Part shown: positions 33,680 to 41,917 of the stretch, one piece after another | Position numbering within the stretch: the stretch's first letter is position 1 | Layout: each line of letters begins with the position of its first letter | Assembly: GCA_020073665.1 (NCBI GenBank) | Contig: JAIQEU010000008.1 | Coordinates: 131,748-195,747, forward strand | DNA from: Terriglobia bacterium | Lineage (GTDB): Bacteria > Acidobacteriota > Terriglobia > Terriglobales > Acidobacteriaceae | DNA length: 64,000 nt | Direction: 5' to 3' | Made by a program: the position numbers and the translations under genes | Notes under the pieces: generated by a model | Seen by the model: the letters and a program-made list of their open reading frames with translations, nothing else | What the model was told of the DNA's origin: nothing | The model's database searches: none

Positions 33680-35188
33680 CTATCGCTCGGTACTTGGCAC
33701 CGGCAACTCGGTACTGGTTTTCTCTCGGTACTCGGTACTAGGTACTCGGTACTTCTTCTCTTTCATGGCAAGCAATTTCTGGTGCATCGTCACGGCGGCC
33801 TTGCGGGCGGCGGCCACTGCGGTCACCACCAGGTCCGCGCCGCGGACGTTGTCACCAGCAGCGTAAAGATCCTCGCGTGACGTGACTCCGGTCTCCTCGG
33901 TCTCGACGATGACTGAGCCCCACTTGGTGGTCTTCAGATTGGGGGTGGTTTCGGGGATATCGGTCTCCGGACTGTACCCAATCGCCAGCGCTACGGTGTC
34001 GCAGTCGATGATGAAGTTCGAGCCTTCAATGGGAACCGGCGAGCGGCGACCCTTGGCGTCGGGGGCACCCAGCCTCATGCGAATGCATTCGGCAGCCTTC
34101 ACATTCCCTTGTTCGTCGCCGATGAACTTCACCGGCGCGGTCAGCCACTCGAATTGCACGCCCTCTTCCACTGCATTGATGCGCTCCTCGTAACGACCGG
34201 GCATCTCGACTTCGCTGCGGCGGTAAACGCAATACACCTTGGCGTCGGGATTCAACCGGCGGGCGGTGCGCACACAATCCATGGCCGTGTCCCCGCCTCC
34301 GATCACAATCGTGACTCCGGTGTGGTGGGGCTTGGGATCAGGCAAATTGCGCCAGACCTCGGGCAGCAACTCAGGTTCCAGGTTGCCGCGCACCAGGTAC
34401 TCGGTCGCCTGGTAGACATTCTTCAGCGTGTCCTCTCCGGGGACCTTCATCTCCCCGCCCTTGATCGCGCCATAGCCCAGGAAAACCAGGTCGATTCCCT
34501 GCTTGAAAAAATCTTCGACCGGATTCTCCTTGCCCACGCGGTAATTGCACACGAACCGGACGCCCATTTCTTCCAGGTAGTGGATCTTGGAAAACACGAT
34601 GTCCTTATTCAGTTTGAAGCCGGGAATGCCGTAGAGCAGCAGACCTCCGGGATACGGCCACATGTCGTACACCACCACTTCGTGGCCGCGTACCGCAAGT
34701 TCTTCGGCTACTGCCAGTCCGGCGGGGCCAGCGCCCACCACGGCCGCTTTCATCCCGGTGGGAGCGGCTTTCTCCCGCAAGGGATAGCCATAGTTCTTGC
34801 GTACGTAGTCCACCACGAAGGCTTCCAGCTTGCCAATACAGACTGCAGGATTGCGGGGAACGACCACGCAGGAACCCTCGCACTGCTTTTCCTGAGGGCA
34901 GATGCGACCGCAGACGTCGGGGAAATTTGAGGTCTCCATGAACTTGAGGGCGGCGCCGACGAAGTCGCCCTGGCCGAGCAGGAATAGGGCAGCGGGAATG
35001 TCGTTGTGCAGGGGGCAGCCCTTGCTGCACGGGGCGTGGTCGCAGTACAGGCAGCGTTGGGCCTGCTCGATCGCCATTTCCGGCGTGTAGGCCTGCGACA
35101 CCTCGTTGAAGTTATGGACGCGTTCCTGTGGATCCTGCTTGGGCGGCTTCACCGCCTCAATTTTGAAGCGCTGACGACGGTTGATCAT
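33680..35188 (-). CDS. GltD-like NAD(P)-dependent glutamate synthase small subunit
   Basis: The product has 502 residues. An N-terminal Fe-S region (CLYCDHAPCSKGCP near residues 45-58; CGRICPQEKQCEGSC near 90-104) is followed by an FAD-binding GAGPAGLAVAEELAVRGHEV site near 150, the GIPGFKLNKDIV loop, an NADPH-binding GGGDTAMDCVRTARR segment near 290 and a C-terminal DLYAAGDNVRGADLVVTAVAAAR motif. GltD passes electrons from NADPH to GltB; homologues also pair with other oxidoreductases. No gltB is in the window, so the partner is unknown. GGAGGGGC precedes ATG 35188. The last about 25 residues (YRVPSTEYREKTSTELPVPSTER) are encoded by GTACCGA-type repeats. Confidence 0.85.
   Translation of the reverse strand: MINRRQRFKIEAVKPPKQDPQERVHNFNEVSQAYTPEMAIEQAQRCLYCDHAPCSKGCPLHNDIPAALFLLGQGDFVGAALKFMETSNFPDVCGRICPQEKQCEGSCVVVPRNPAVCIGKLEAFVVDYVRKNYGYPLREKAAPTGMKAAVVGAGPAGLAVAEELAVRGHEVVVYDMWPYPGGLLLYGIPGFKLNKDIVFSKIHYLEEMGVRFVCNYRVGKENPVEDFFKQGIDLVFLGYGAIKGGEMKVPGEDTLKNVYQATEYLVRGNLEPELLPEVWRNLPDPKPHHTGVTIVIGGGDTAMDCVRTARRLNPDAKVYCVYRRSEVEMPGRYEERINAVEEGVQFEWLTAPVKFIGDEQGNVKAAECIRMRLGAPDAKGRRSPVPIEGSNFIIDCDTVALAIGYSPETDIPETTPNLKTTKWGSVIVETEETGVTSREDLYAAGDNVRGADLVVTAVAAARKAAVTMHQKLLAMKEKKYRVPSTEYREKTSTELPVPSTER
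33683..33752. repeat. GTACCGA repeat cluster 2, forming the gltD 3' end
   Basis: CTCGGTACT-type units recur at least five times with spacers (GGCACCGGCAACTCGGTACT, CTCGGTACTCGGTACTAGG). The cluster is translated as repeated V-P-S-T-E in the gltD frame and ends exactly at its stop codon. Confidence 0.75.
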
Positions 35189-35386
35189 CTCGCGCCCCTC
35201 CTTCAGACTTGGCCGGTGCTGGCAAGGACCCAAGGCAGGCAACTCACCCTGGTTCCACCCTGTACCAAGATGCCTTGGGCTTGGCACGTCTGGCTGTGTC
35301 TTAGATCACAAGCGCTGGTGACTTGTGCACCCGGGCTGGGATAATGGCCTCAGGCTCTGGGCTTTAGGACTTTCGGCGAGGACTGG

Positions 35387-36478
35387 TTGGCGCAGATCAG
35401 CCAAATCACGGCGTTGGTAAAGGCGGCGGCCCGGGAAGCCGGGTTCGAACTGGCCGGCATCGCCCCGGTCCGCGACTTTCCGGAACTCGGCCACTTCCCG
35501 GACTGGATCGCTTCCGGCCATGCCGGCGACATGAAGTACATGGAGGCGCGCGACCAGAACGGCAGTCTGAAGCGTGCTTCGCTCAAGGCTGCGGTCCCCT
35601 GGGCACGCAGCGTGATAGTTTGCGCCATCAACTACAACACCGATCAGGCGTACTCGACCACGTTCCACGATCCGGACCGGGGATGGATTTCCCGTTACGC
35701 CTGGAGTCGCGAAGACTACCACGAAGCGGTGCTGCGGCGGCTGCGCATGGTCGAGGGCCGCATGCGGAAGGGGGCGAGTACCGAGTACCGAGCATCGAGT
35801 ACCGAGCAAGAGATTCAAACCCGCTGCTACGTCGATACCGGCCCACTCGTGGAGCGCGTCTATGCCAAGTACGCGGGCGTAGGCTGGATCGGGAAGAATA
35901 CCTGCATCCTGAACCAGCAGCAGGGCTCGTGGCTCTTTCTCGGAGTAATTCTGAGCTCGCTCGAACTGGAAGCTGATGTCCCGGCTCCGGACCGCTGCGG
36001 CAGTTGCACGCGCTGCATTGACGCCTGCCCCACCGACGCCTTGATTGCGCCTTACCAGCTCGACTCCAGAAAGTGCATTTCCTATCTCACCATCGAGAAA
36101 CGGGGCACCATTCCTGAGCAATTGCGCGAGGGCATGGGGCGGCACCTGTTCGGCTGCGACATCTGCCAGGACGTGTGCCCGTGGAACCGTAAGGCTCCCG
36201 CCACCTCGGCGCCGGAATTTCAGCCGCGCGAAGGATTGGTCAATCCTGCCCTGGATTGGCTGGCGGAGATGACCGCGGACGAGTTCCGCGAGAGGTTTCG
36301 CGGATCGCCGCTGCGGCGGGCCAAGCGCAGCGGCTTGCGGCGGAATGCCGTGACCGCCATGGGCAACAGCGGGAACCGCGATTTCCTGCCCTTGCTGGAG
36401 AAATTGGCTGCGGACGACGATCCGCTGGTCGCGGAGAGCGCGCGATGGGCGGAGAAGAAGCTGCGGACCGAGTCGTAG
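35387..36478 (+). CDS. queG: Epoxyqueuosine reductase
   Basis: The product has 363 residues. The N-terminal domain (ISQITALVKAAAREAGFELAGIAPVRDF ... GDMKYMEAR) and central IGKNTCILNQQQGSWLFLGVIL are typical of QueG. The two [4Fe-4S] motifs CGSCTRCIDACPTDAL and CDICQDVCPWNR follow, and a HEAT-like C-terminus completes the protein. QueG reduces epoxyqueuosine to queuosine in tRNA using cobalamin. The likely start is TTG 35387, with GAGGA just upstream; no better ATG exists before the conserved region. Residues about 129-142 (ASTEYRASSTEQE) come from a GTACCGA-type repeat inserted in frame in a linker before the conserved RCYVDTGPL motif. Confidence 0.92.
   Translation: MAQISQITALVKAAAREAGFELAGIAPVRDFPELGHFPDWIASGHAGDMKYMEARDQNGSLKRASLKAAVPWARSVIVCAINYNTDQAYSTTFHDPDRGWISRYAWSREDYHEAVLRRLRMVEGRMRKGASTEYRASSTEQEIQTRCYVDTGPLVERVYAKYAGVGWIGKNTCILNQQQGSWLFLGVILSSLELEADVPAPDRCGSCTRCIDACPTDALIAPYQLDSRKCISYLTIEKRGTIPEQLREGMGRHLFGCDICQDVCPWNRKAPATSAPEFQPREGLVNPALDWLAEMTADEFRERFRGSPLRRAKRSGLRRNAVTAMGNSGNRDFLPLLEKLAADDDPLVAESARWAEKKLRTES
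35775..35811. repeat. GTACCGA repeat cluster 3, in frame inside queG
   Basis: GAGTACCGAGTACCGAGC followed by ATCGAGTACCGAGC is inserted in the queG coding sequence without breaking the frame. It is the same unit as at 33257 and 33683. Confidence 0.8.
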
Positions 36479-36499
36479 CTGGACGCAGAATGCTAAACC

Positions 36500-36565
36500 T
36501 CAGCGGCTAAAGTCGTGCTCATCTGCGTCACTCTTGGCACGGCTGAAGCCGTGCCCTGCCCAAAC
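36500..36565. repeat. Dispersed double-hairpin repeat, copy 2
   Basis: CGGC-TAAA-GTCG and, about 20 bases later, GGCACGGC-TGAA-GCCGTGCC (36536-36555), followed by CTGCCC. It matches copy 1 at 25163-25222. Two stem positions differ in a compensatory way. It lies between queG and the peptidase-like gene. Confidence 0.75.
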
Positions 36566-36707
36566 CTACGCGAGTCGAAATCTTGCACTTCGCTGTCATG
36601 CCGTTCGTCCCCTGCCGCAGTGGTAGCCGGCGGGACGCACGGCGCTACCGCCTCCTCCCCCGCTTCCGTGGTAGCATTCTCCCCATTCCAAGTCTGGTCT
36701 GCTCGGC

Positions 36708-38711
36708 ATGATCATGGCCCGTGGTTACGCGTTCCTGCGTCGGTTCCTTCCCGCTTTTCTGCTCTGCGGATTGCTGGTGTCTTCTCCCTCGCCGGCTTCG
36801 AACACCGAGCCGCAGTGGATCCGGGTGAGTTCGACTCATTTCTCCGTTCTTACCAACGCCGGTGAGAAGAAGGGCCGCCTGGTCGCTTTCCGGTTCGAGC
36901 AGATGCGCTCCGTCTTCAGTCTGTTGCTGATGAAAACCCGGGTCAACATGCCGCAACCGCTGGAGATCATCGCCCTCAAGAGCGACAAGGAATACGCGCA
37001 GATCGCGCCCATTCGCCAGGGACAACCCGTTGCCGCTCCCGGGTTCTTTCTGCCCGGCGAAGATCGCAATTTCATTGTGCTGAATCTTTTTGAAGACGAC
37101 AGCTGGCGGGCCGTGACCCACGAATTCGCGCACCTGCTGCTGTATTACAACTACCCGGCCACCCCGGGATGGTTTGACGAAGGCTTTGCCGAGTACTTTG
37201 CCAGCATCCGCCTGGACAACAAGTTCGTGCAGTTGGGCGCCGATCCCGAGCTCAGGTCGGCATGGCGTGAAGACCTGTTCGGGGACCAGAGCGAGACCCG
37301 CAATCCCCCCAAGTCGCTGACCGAGTTGCTGAGCGGGCCGGTGTGGCTGCCTTGGCCCGACCTGTTCACCATGCGGCACGACACGTCCGGATTCCAGGAA
37401 GGTACGCACCATACCCTGTTCTACGCGCAGTCCTGGATGGTGGTGCACTACCTGATCAACCAGAACAAGCTCTCCCAGACCGGAACTTATTTCGACCTGG
37501 TGGAGAACCAGAAACTGCCGGTGGAGCAGGCCATTCAGCAGGCCTACGGCATGAGCGTCGCTCAATTTGATCAGGCAGTGAAAGACTACTTTCATTCGCT
37601 CACCCCCCTGCAGCAGGCGCAGGACAACGCTAAACAGTCGGCCACCGACAATCCTGGGGGCGAAACCCGTCAGTTCGCCACGCCGGTCGGGCCCGACGAT
37701 GTCGGCGCGAGCGTGCAGGCGGTATCGGATACCGACGGGCCGGCGTTGGTGGCGGAAGCAGCCTTGCGTTTGCCGGAACGGCGCGAGCAGGCTTTGAAAA
37801 CGCTTGAGGGCATTGCCAACCAGCCCAAGGTGCAGAGCGTGATTGCCCACCGCGCACTGGCCTGGGCCCATATGGACAAGAAAGAGTTCGAGGCCGCCAC
37901 CGAGGAACTGGGCAAGGCCATGGAAGCCGATAACCGGGATCCGTGGGCGCGTTATGAACTGGCGCTGGTGAAATTTCACGCCGCCCAAGCGAGCGGGCAG
38001 CCGTTCCAGGGCCTTTCCAACATGATGCAGGACTTGCGGGCGGTGCTCGACGTCTATCCCGACTTTGCCGAAGCCTACGCCATGCTGGCGATGGCGCGGG
38101 TAGAAGGCGGCGGAATCAACTCGGCCCTGGAATCCATACGAGCGGCCATCGCGCTCAGCCCTCGCAATGAACGCTACCTGGTAACACTGGCGCAAATCTA
38201 CATCGCCGACAAAAAATGGGACGCGGCCCAGGCACTGCTCGAACGCCTGAAGGCCAGCCAGAACCCGCAAATCTCGAGCACTGCTCGCAAATACCTGGAA
38301 GACCTGCCAACCTTGAAGAAGTATGGACTTTTGCCGCAGCAGAAGACGGAGGCCGGGCAAGCCCAAGTACCCGCACCGCCGTCCGCGCGGCCATCGGCGG
38401 AACCGGGGCCCCAGAAAGAAGAAGCGGCAAGCCAGGACAATCCGCCGCCCGCCGAACCGCAACCCGATCGACGTCCGGTCCACTTCCTGAAAGGCAAACT
38501 GGTGAGCGTGGACTGTACCCAGGCGCCGGGAGCGCTCTTGACCATCTCCACCGGAAAGCAGACGATGAAGCTGCGCACCGCAGATTACAAGGCGCTGCTG
38601 CTGATCGGCGCCGACGTGTTTTCCTGCAGCTGGAGCAATCGCCTGGTCGCGGTCAACTACAAAGCCGGAGGCAAGGCGGACGGAGATCTGGTGTCGCTGG
38701 AGCTTCAGTAG
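36708..38711 (+). CDS. Secreted peptidase MA-like (gluzincin) protein with TPR repeats
   Basis: The product has 667 residues with a signal peptide (FLRRFLPAFLLCGLLVSSPSPA). Residues about 36-290 form a peptidase MA-like/DUF1570 domain with an intact zinc motif THEFAH (H138, E139, H142) and a likely third ligand in WFDEGFAEYFAS about 20 residues later. Residues about 340-560 contain TPR units (EFEAATEELGKAMEADNRDPWARYELALVKF; AALESIRAAIALSPRNERYLVTLAQIYIADKKWDAAQALL-type). A Pro/Glu-rich linker and a C-terminal beta domain (FLKGKLVSVDCTQAPGALLTISTG) follow. It is a probable envelope metalloprotease; the substrate is unknown. It is followed after 27 bases by the Kdo hydroxylase gene. Confidence 0.82.
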   Translation: MIMARGYAFLRRFLPAFLLCGLLVSSPSPASNTEPQWIRVSSTHFSVLTNAGEKKGRLVAFRFEQMRSVFSLLLMKTRVNMPQPLEIIALKSDKEYAQIAPIRQGQPVAAPGFFLPGEDRNFIVLNLFEDDSWRAVTHEFAHLLLYYNYPATPGWFDEGFAEYFASIRLDNKFVQLGADPELRSAWREDLFGDQSETRNPPKSLTELLSGPVWLPWPDLFTMRHDTSGFQEGTHHTLFYAQSWMVVHYLINQNKLSQTGTYFDLVENQKLPVEQAIQQAYGMSVAQFDQAVKDYFHSLTPLQQAQDNAKQSATDNPGGETRQFATPVGPDDVGASVQAVSDTDGPALVAEAALRLPERREQALKTLEGIANQPKVQSVIAHRALAWAHMDKKEFEAATEELGKAMEADNRDPWARYELALVKFHAAQASGQPFQGLSNMMQDLRAVLDVYPDFAEAYAMLAMARVEGGGINSALESIRAAIALSPRNERYLVTLAQIYIADKKWDAAQALLERLKASQNPQISSTARKYLEDLPTLKKYGLLPQQKTEAGQAQVPAPPSARPSAEPGPQKEEAASQDNPPPAEPQPDRRPVHFLKGKLVSVDCTQAPGALLTISTGKQTMKLRTADYKALLLIGADVFSCSWSNRLVAVNYKAGGKADGDLVSLELQ

Positions 38712-38712
38712 C

Positions 38713-38729
38713 GCCGGCGTCCCGCCGGC
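38713..38729. repeat. GCCGGCG-TCC-CGCCGGC hairpin
   Basis: A seven-base perfect stem with a TCC loop lies between the stop at 38711 and the Kdo hydroxylase start at 38739. It resembles a common small dispersed hairpin and may affect expression of the downstream gene. Confidence 0.45.
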
Positions 38730-38738
38730 CACAGAATC

Positions 38739-39650
38739 ATGTCTTGGATTGAGATCAAAGACTATCGCGCCGGCGGTTGGGAACCGAATACCAACGCGGA
38801 CGCGCGTTCCTTCCACTACTGCCGGCAGCTGGAGCAGGGACAGATCCTGTTCTTCCCGCAGCCGCCATTTCAGCTGCCGCTGGAAGATTCCAGCTATCTC
38901 ATCAGCCAGCCGCAGACCGATTCCCGGCTACATAAGAACATTTCTTACCGTCCGGAAACCGACCTGCTGCGCGGGTTTGGCGGCGGCCGCGAGGACGAAA
39001 AACGAGTCCGTGGCATCATGCGCAGCTACTCGTCGCAGGTGACTGAGTTTGTCTCTACGTTCCTGGCACCCTACGCCAACAAACTGCAGCGCGACTACGC
39101 CAGCTTTCGTCCCCTGGAAGAAGAAGGCCGCGACCTGCCACTGCACAAGCGCAATGACTTGCTGCACGTGGACGCGTTCCCCAGTCGTCCCACGTGCGGC
39201 GGACGGATACTGCGCGTGTTCACCAACCTGAATCCATCCAAAGGACGCCTCTGGCTCACAGGCCAGCGCTTCCCCGCCCTCGCCGAACGCTACGCGAAGC
39301 CTGCCGGACTGGAAACCATCGTGGCCTCGGGCACGCGCCGTGGCGTGATGCACGCGCTGCACGCGGTGGGACTGCCTGTGGCCGACCGCTCCGCCTACGA
39401 CGAATTCATGCTGCACTTTCACGACTACTTAAAAGAAAACACCGAATTCCAGCAGAGCCGCGACAAAGAGCGCATCGAATTCCCTCCCCTGGCCACGTGG
39501 CTGGTGTTCACCGACGGCGTGCCCCACGCTGCCTTGTCGGGCCAGTACGCTATGGAACAGACGTTCATCGTGCCTGCGGGGGCGCTGGTCTCCCGGGAAG
39601 ATGCGCCGATTGCGGTGCTGGAGAGAATCTGCGGTCGGAAAATGGCCTGA
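38739..39650 (+). CDS. kdoO: Kdo hydroxylase (Fe(II)/2-oxoglutarate dioxygenase)
   Basis: The product has 303 residues of the Kdo_hydroxy family. A central NDLLHVDAFPSRPTCGGRILRVFTNLNP contains the H-x-D pair of the facial triad, and PHAALSGQYAMEQTFIVP near the C-terminus supplies the distal His region. KdoO oxidises Kdo in lipid A-core to Ko, which alters outer-membrane stability. No other LPS-core gene is adjacent, but lptC/lptA and lptB lie 9-11 kb away. There is no signal peptide, as in known KdoO proteins, which act at the cytosolic face. The short gap to the upstream peptidase gene suggests co-transcription. Confidence 0.85.
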   Translation: MSWIEIKDYRAGGWEPNTNADARSFHYCRQLEQGQILFFPQPPFQLPLEDSSYLISQPQTDSRLHKNISYRPETDLLRGFGGGREDEKRVRGIMRSYSSQVTEFVSTFLAPYANKLQRDYASFRPLEEEGRDLPLHKRNDLLHVDAFPSRPTCGGRILRVFTNLNPSKGRLWLTGQRFPALAERYAKPAGLETIVASGTRRGVMHALHAVGLPVADRSAYDEFMLHFHDYLKENTEFQQSRDKERIEFPPLATWLVFTDGVPHAALSGQYAMEQTFIVPAGALVSREDAPIAVLERICGRKMA

Positions 39651-39958
39651 AGTCCGCAACGAGCAATTAGCCTGTCGCGCCCCTCGGCGATGATGGAAGC
39701 ATTCAAGCTGCCGGGTGCGGCTATTGGAGAAGCAAAGCCGCGAAAGCTTCTCCTGAGCCTCACCTTGACCGACGAGAGTGGGAGCACCCGCAATTGTGTG
39801 TTTTTCATCCGCGGGGCTGCGTCGCCACAGTTCTGGAAGACGCTGGAAGCCAAGACGCGGCCGCGGTGTCATCTTTGAATCCGAAGAGGCCCGCAAAGCG
39901 GCTCAGACCGCAGAGTAAGCCAGAGGCCCACGTAGCCTGGGGTGTCCCGACAGCGTCC
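39651..39958. other. Intergenic stretch with one doubtful short reading frame
   Basis: A 62-codon frame at 39690-39878 (MMEAFKLPGAAIGEAKPRKLL ... FIRGAASPQFWKTLEAK) has a protein-like look and high GC at third positions, but no ribosome-binding site or family is evident. It may be the 3' remnant of a lost gene. A TTAGCC-containing AATTAG motif near 39664 resembles small repeats at 42650 and 52500. Nothing else is visible. Confidence 0.3.
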
Positions 39959-40699
39959 TTACTGCCCAAACACCCCGAACGCTCCCTGCGTCTGTATCCC
40001 GCCCTGCAGCCATCCTGAGCCGAGATTATTCGAGAACGGTCGTTGCCTTTCGAAGAAGTTGTCGTTCCACACGTCCCACGTGCCCTGGTTGTTGTTGGTG
40101 GTGCGAAGGACAATCCAGTAATGAGTGCCCTTGGTGATTGGGATTCCGCCAGTCACCTTGGCCGTCTGGAGCGTGCAGCAGGTTCCAAACGTGGGCAGGT
40201 TGCTAAAGATCCAGCTATGCAGCGGTTTTCCCGGAAGGCCTGCTGCGTCCTCATTCAAGCTAAGAATCACTGTGTTCGGACCCTGGACGTAGGTCACGCC
40301 AACCTGAATTTCGGTCACGGTGTGATCGGCGTCGGGCGTGAATCCGCTAGCCAGCCATTCGGGATAAGGCATGCCGGGAACATTGCGGCCAAGAACGCCA
40401 GAGCCCGCAATAGGGTTGTAGGTGCTGCCGCCAACTCCCAGGTTGCTGTAGATGGTGACCAGTCCGGCCGCGTGCGGCGTGGCCGGGGTAATGACCGGCG
40501 ACGGAGCTTTCAGCAAAATCGTGGTTCTTCCGCCGTTTAGGACGGCTATGCCATCGTTACGGTCCTGGGCCGGTGCTGCCAAGCCGGCGAGCACTAGCAT
40601 CGCACATAGAAGCTGCCGCAGAGCCGGTGTGTTGCCGTAGCGCCGACGACCCACCGGCAACTGGGGAAATAGGACCGGGGTCGAGAGTTTGATTTTCAT
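39959..40699 (-). CDS. Secreted beta-rich protein of unknown function
   Basis: The product has 246 residues. A long basic N-terminus precedes a signal segment (LRQLLCAMLVLAGLAAPAQ). The mature part looks like a jelly-roll: VTIYSNLGVGGSTYNPIAGSGVLG, HTVTEIQVGVTYVQGPNTVILSLNEDAAGLPGKPLHSWIFSNLPTF and GTHYWIVLRTTNNNQGTWDVWNDN. This pattern is common in secreted proteins with choice-of-anchor domains in Acidobacteriota. GGAGGAAGG directly precedes the ATG. No anchor motif is seen at the C-terminus. The gene is alone between the kdoO region and an SDR gene. Confidence 0.7.
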   Translation of the reverse strand: MKIKLSTPVLFPQLPVGRRRYGNTPALRQLLCAMLVLAGLAAPAQDRNDGIAVLNGGRTTILLKAPSPVITPATPHAAGLVTIYSNLGVGGSTYNPIAGSGVLGRNVPGMPYPEWLASGFTPDADHTVTEIQVGVTYVQGPNTVILSLNEDAAGLPGKPLHSWIFSNLPTFGTCCTLQTAKVTGGIPITKGTHYWIVLRTTNNNQGTWDVWNDNFFERQRPFSNNLGSGWLQGGIQTQGAFGVFGQ

Positions 40700-40765
40700 C
40701 CTTCCTCCGCGAGGTAGAGTTTTATCACAAGCCGACTTAGATATTCGCGGGTGGTCCGCTCACCC

Positions 40766-41779
40766 TCAAAACCAATCCGGAAAAATCAGTTCGACCAGGC
40801 CGGGGACCCAGTAGGAATAAAACCGCTCATCGCAGATTTTGTACTTCCCGTACTTCTTCCGGGCATAGTTGCCCCAGTGCGGCTGGATGCCGTCGAGGTC
40901 GGTAAATCCGTACTCGCGGGCCAGGGCCCAGGAACTGAAGACACGGCCGCTCTTGGTTCTCACTTTCGGATCTGACGCCAGCGCTACCACCGCCCGGCCG
41001 ATGTACCTGGGTGATTCTGAGACCATGAAATCGTTGGGCGCGTCGTTCTGGCTTCCGCTGTTCTGGTCTTTGTTCTGGGCCTTCGCTACATCCCGCCAAT
41101 TGGCCTCGGTGACGCCAAAATGTTCCAGCACGCTTTCCGAACGCAAGAAGCCCGGAGTCAACGCCACCGAGGTAATGCCTCGTTTGCGCAGCTCGCGGGC
41201 CATGGCGAAGGCCAGCCGTATGACAGAAATCTTCACCAGGTCATAGAAAAGGTTGCCGCGGTAGTAAAAAGCGTCACCATCGGTGATTTCAAAAATAATT
41301 CCTCGGTCGCGGCCCAACATCAGCGGAACGGCGTAGTGGGAAGTGATGATGTGCGAATGGACGGCCTGCTGCAGCATGCCAAGGCCATTCTCGAGGTTGA
41401 CGGTCCAGAAGGGCTTGCCCCATTCCGTGATCGCGTCGCCGCCCCAGATGTCATTGACCAGGATGTCCAGCCCCTTGTGCCGACGTTTGATGAGGGCAAC
41501 CAGCTTTTTCACTTCCGCTGGCTGGGTATGATCGACTCTCACGGCAATGCCGCGCCCGCCGGCTGCGGTGACCAGTTCGGCGGTTTCTTCGATGGTTTCG
41601 GAGCGGCCGGGTGTGGGGCGACGTTCCTGGGTGCGTTTTCGCGAACTGCGGCCGGTGCAGTAAACCGTGGCGCCTGCCTCGCCCAGTGCGATGGCGATGC
41701 CGCGTCCCGCGCCGCGGGTGGCTCCAGCCACCAGCGCGATCTTGTCTTGCAATACTTTCTTCGGCTTAGCCATTGCCAT
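40766..41779 (-). CDS. Short-chain dehydrogenase/reductase
   Basis: The product has 337 residues. The Rossmann motif GATRGAGRG is at 19-27, VDHTQPAEVKKLVALI lies in the middle, and the active-site Tyr and Lys are in the FYDLVKIS segment. The normal N-N-A-G motif is changed to VNDIWGG. The C-terminus is long (FTDLDGIQPHWGNYARKKYGK), about 80 residues more than a classical SDR. The substrate is unknown. The frame begins ATG-GCA-ATG, so the start could be either of two adjacent codons. It lies alone, divergent from the following DUF4440-like gene. Confidence 0.85.
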   Translation of the reverse strand: MAMAKPKKVLQDKIALVAGATRGAGRGIAIALGEAGATVYCTGRSSRKRTQERRPTPGRSETIEETAELVTAAGGRGIAVRVDHTQPAEVKKLVALIKRRHKGLDILVNDIWGGDAITEWGKPFWTVNLENGLGMLQQAVHSHIITSHYAVPLMLGRDRGIIFEITDGDAFYYRGNLFYDLVKISVIRLAFAMARELRKRGITSVALTPGFLRSESVLEHFGVTEANWRDVAKAQNKDQNSGSQNDAPNDFMVSESPRYIGRAVVALASDPKVRTKSGRVFSSWALAREYGFTDLDGIQPHWGNYARKKYGKYKICDERFYSYWVPGLVELIFPDWF

Positions 41780-41917
41780 TCACCGGTGCACATAATATCA
41801 AGATAGGATCAGGTAACCACGCTTTCCGCGCACGTTGCGAAAAGCCCGAGCGAGCTTTTCCTTTGTCTCCATGGTGGTGGTACAACATGACAGGTTGAGG
41901 TCCGGGGAAGGAAACAA

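Noticed and set aside
33683-35811. Spaced short repeats that could be mistaken for a CRISPR array
   Set aside because: The units are tandem heptamers within coding sequence, have no constant repeat-spacer periodicity and no cas genes are nearby.
36645-38816. A 723-codon open frame on the minus strand opposite the peptidase MA-like gene
   Set aside because: It is a GC-driven shadow. The plus strand carries a signal peptide, HEFAH motif and TPR units, whereas the antisense product has no recognisable fold.
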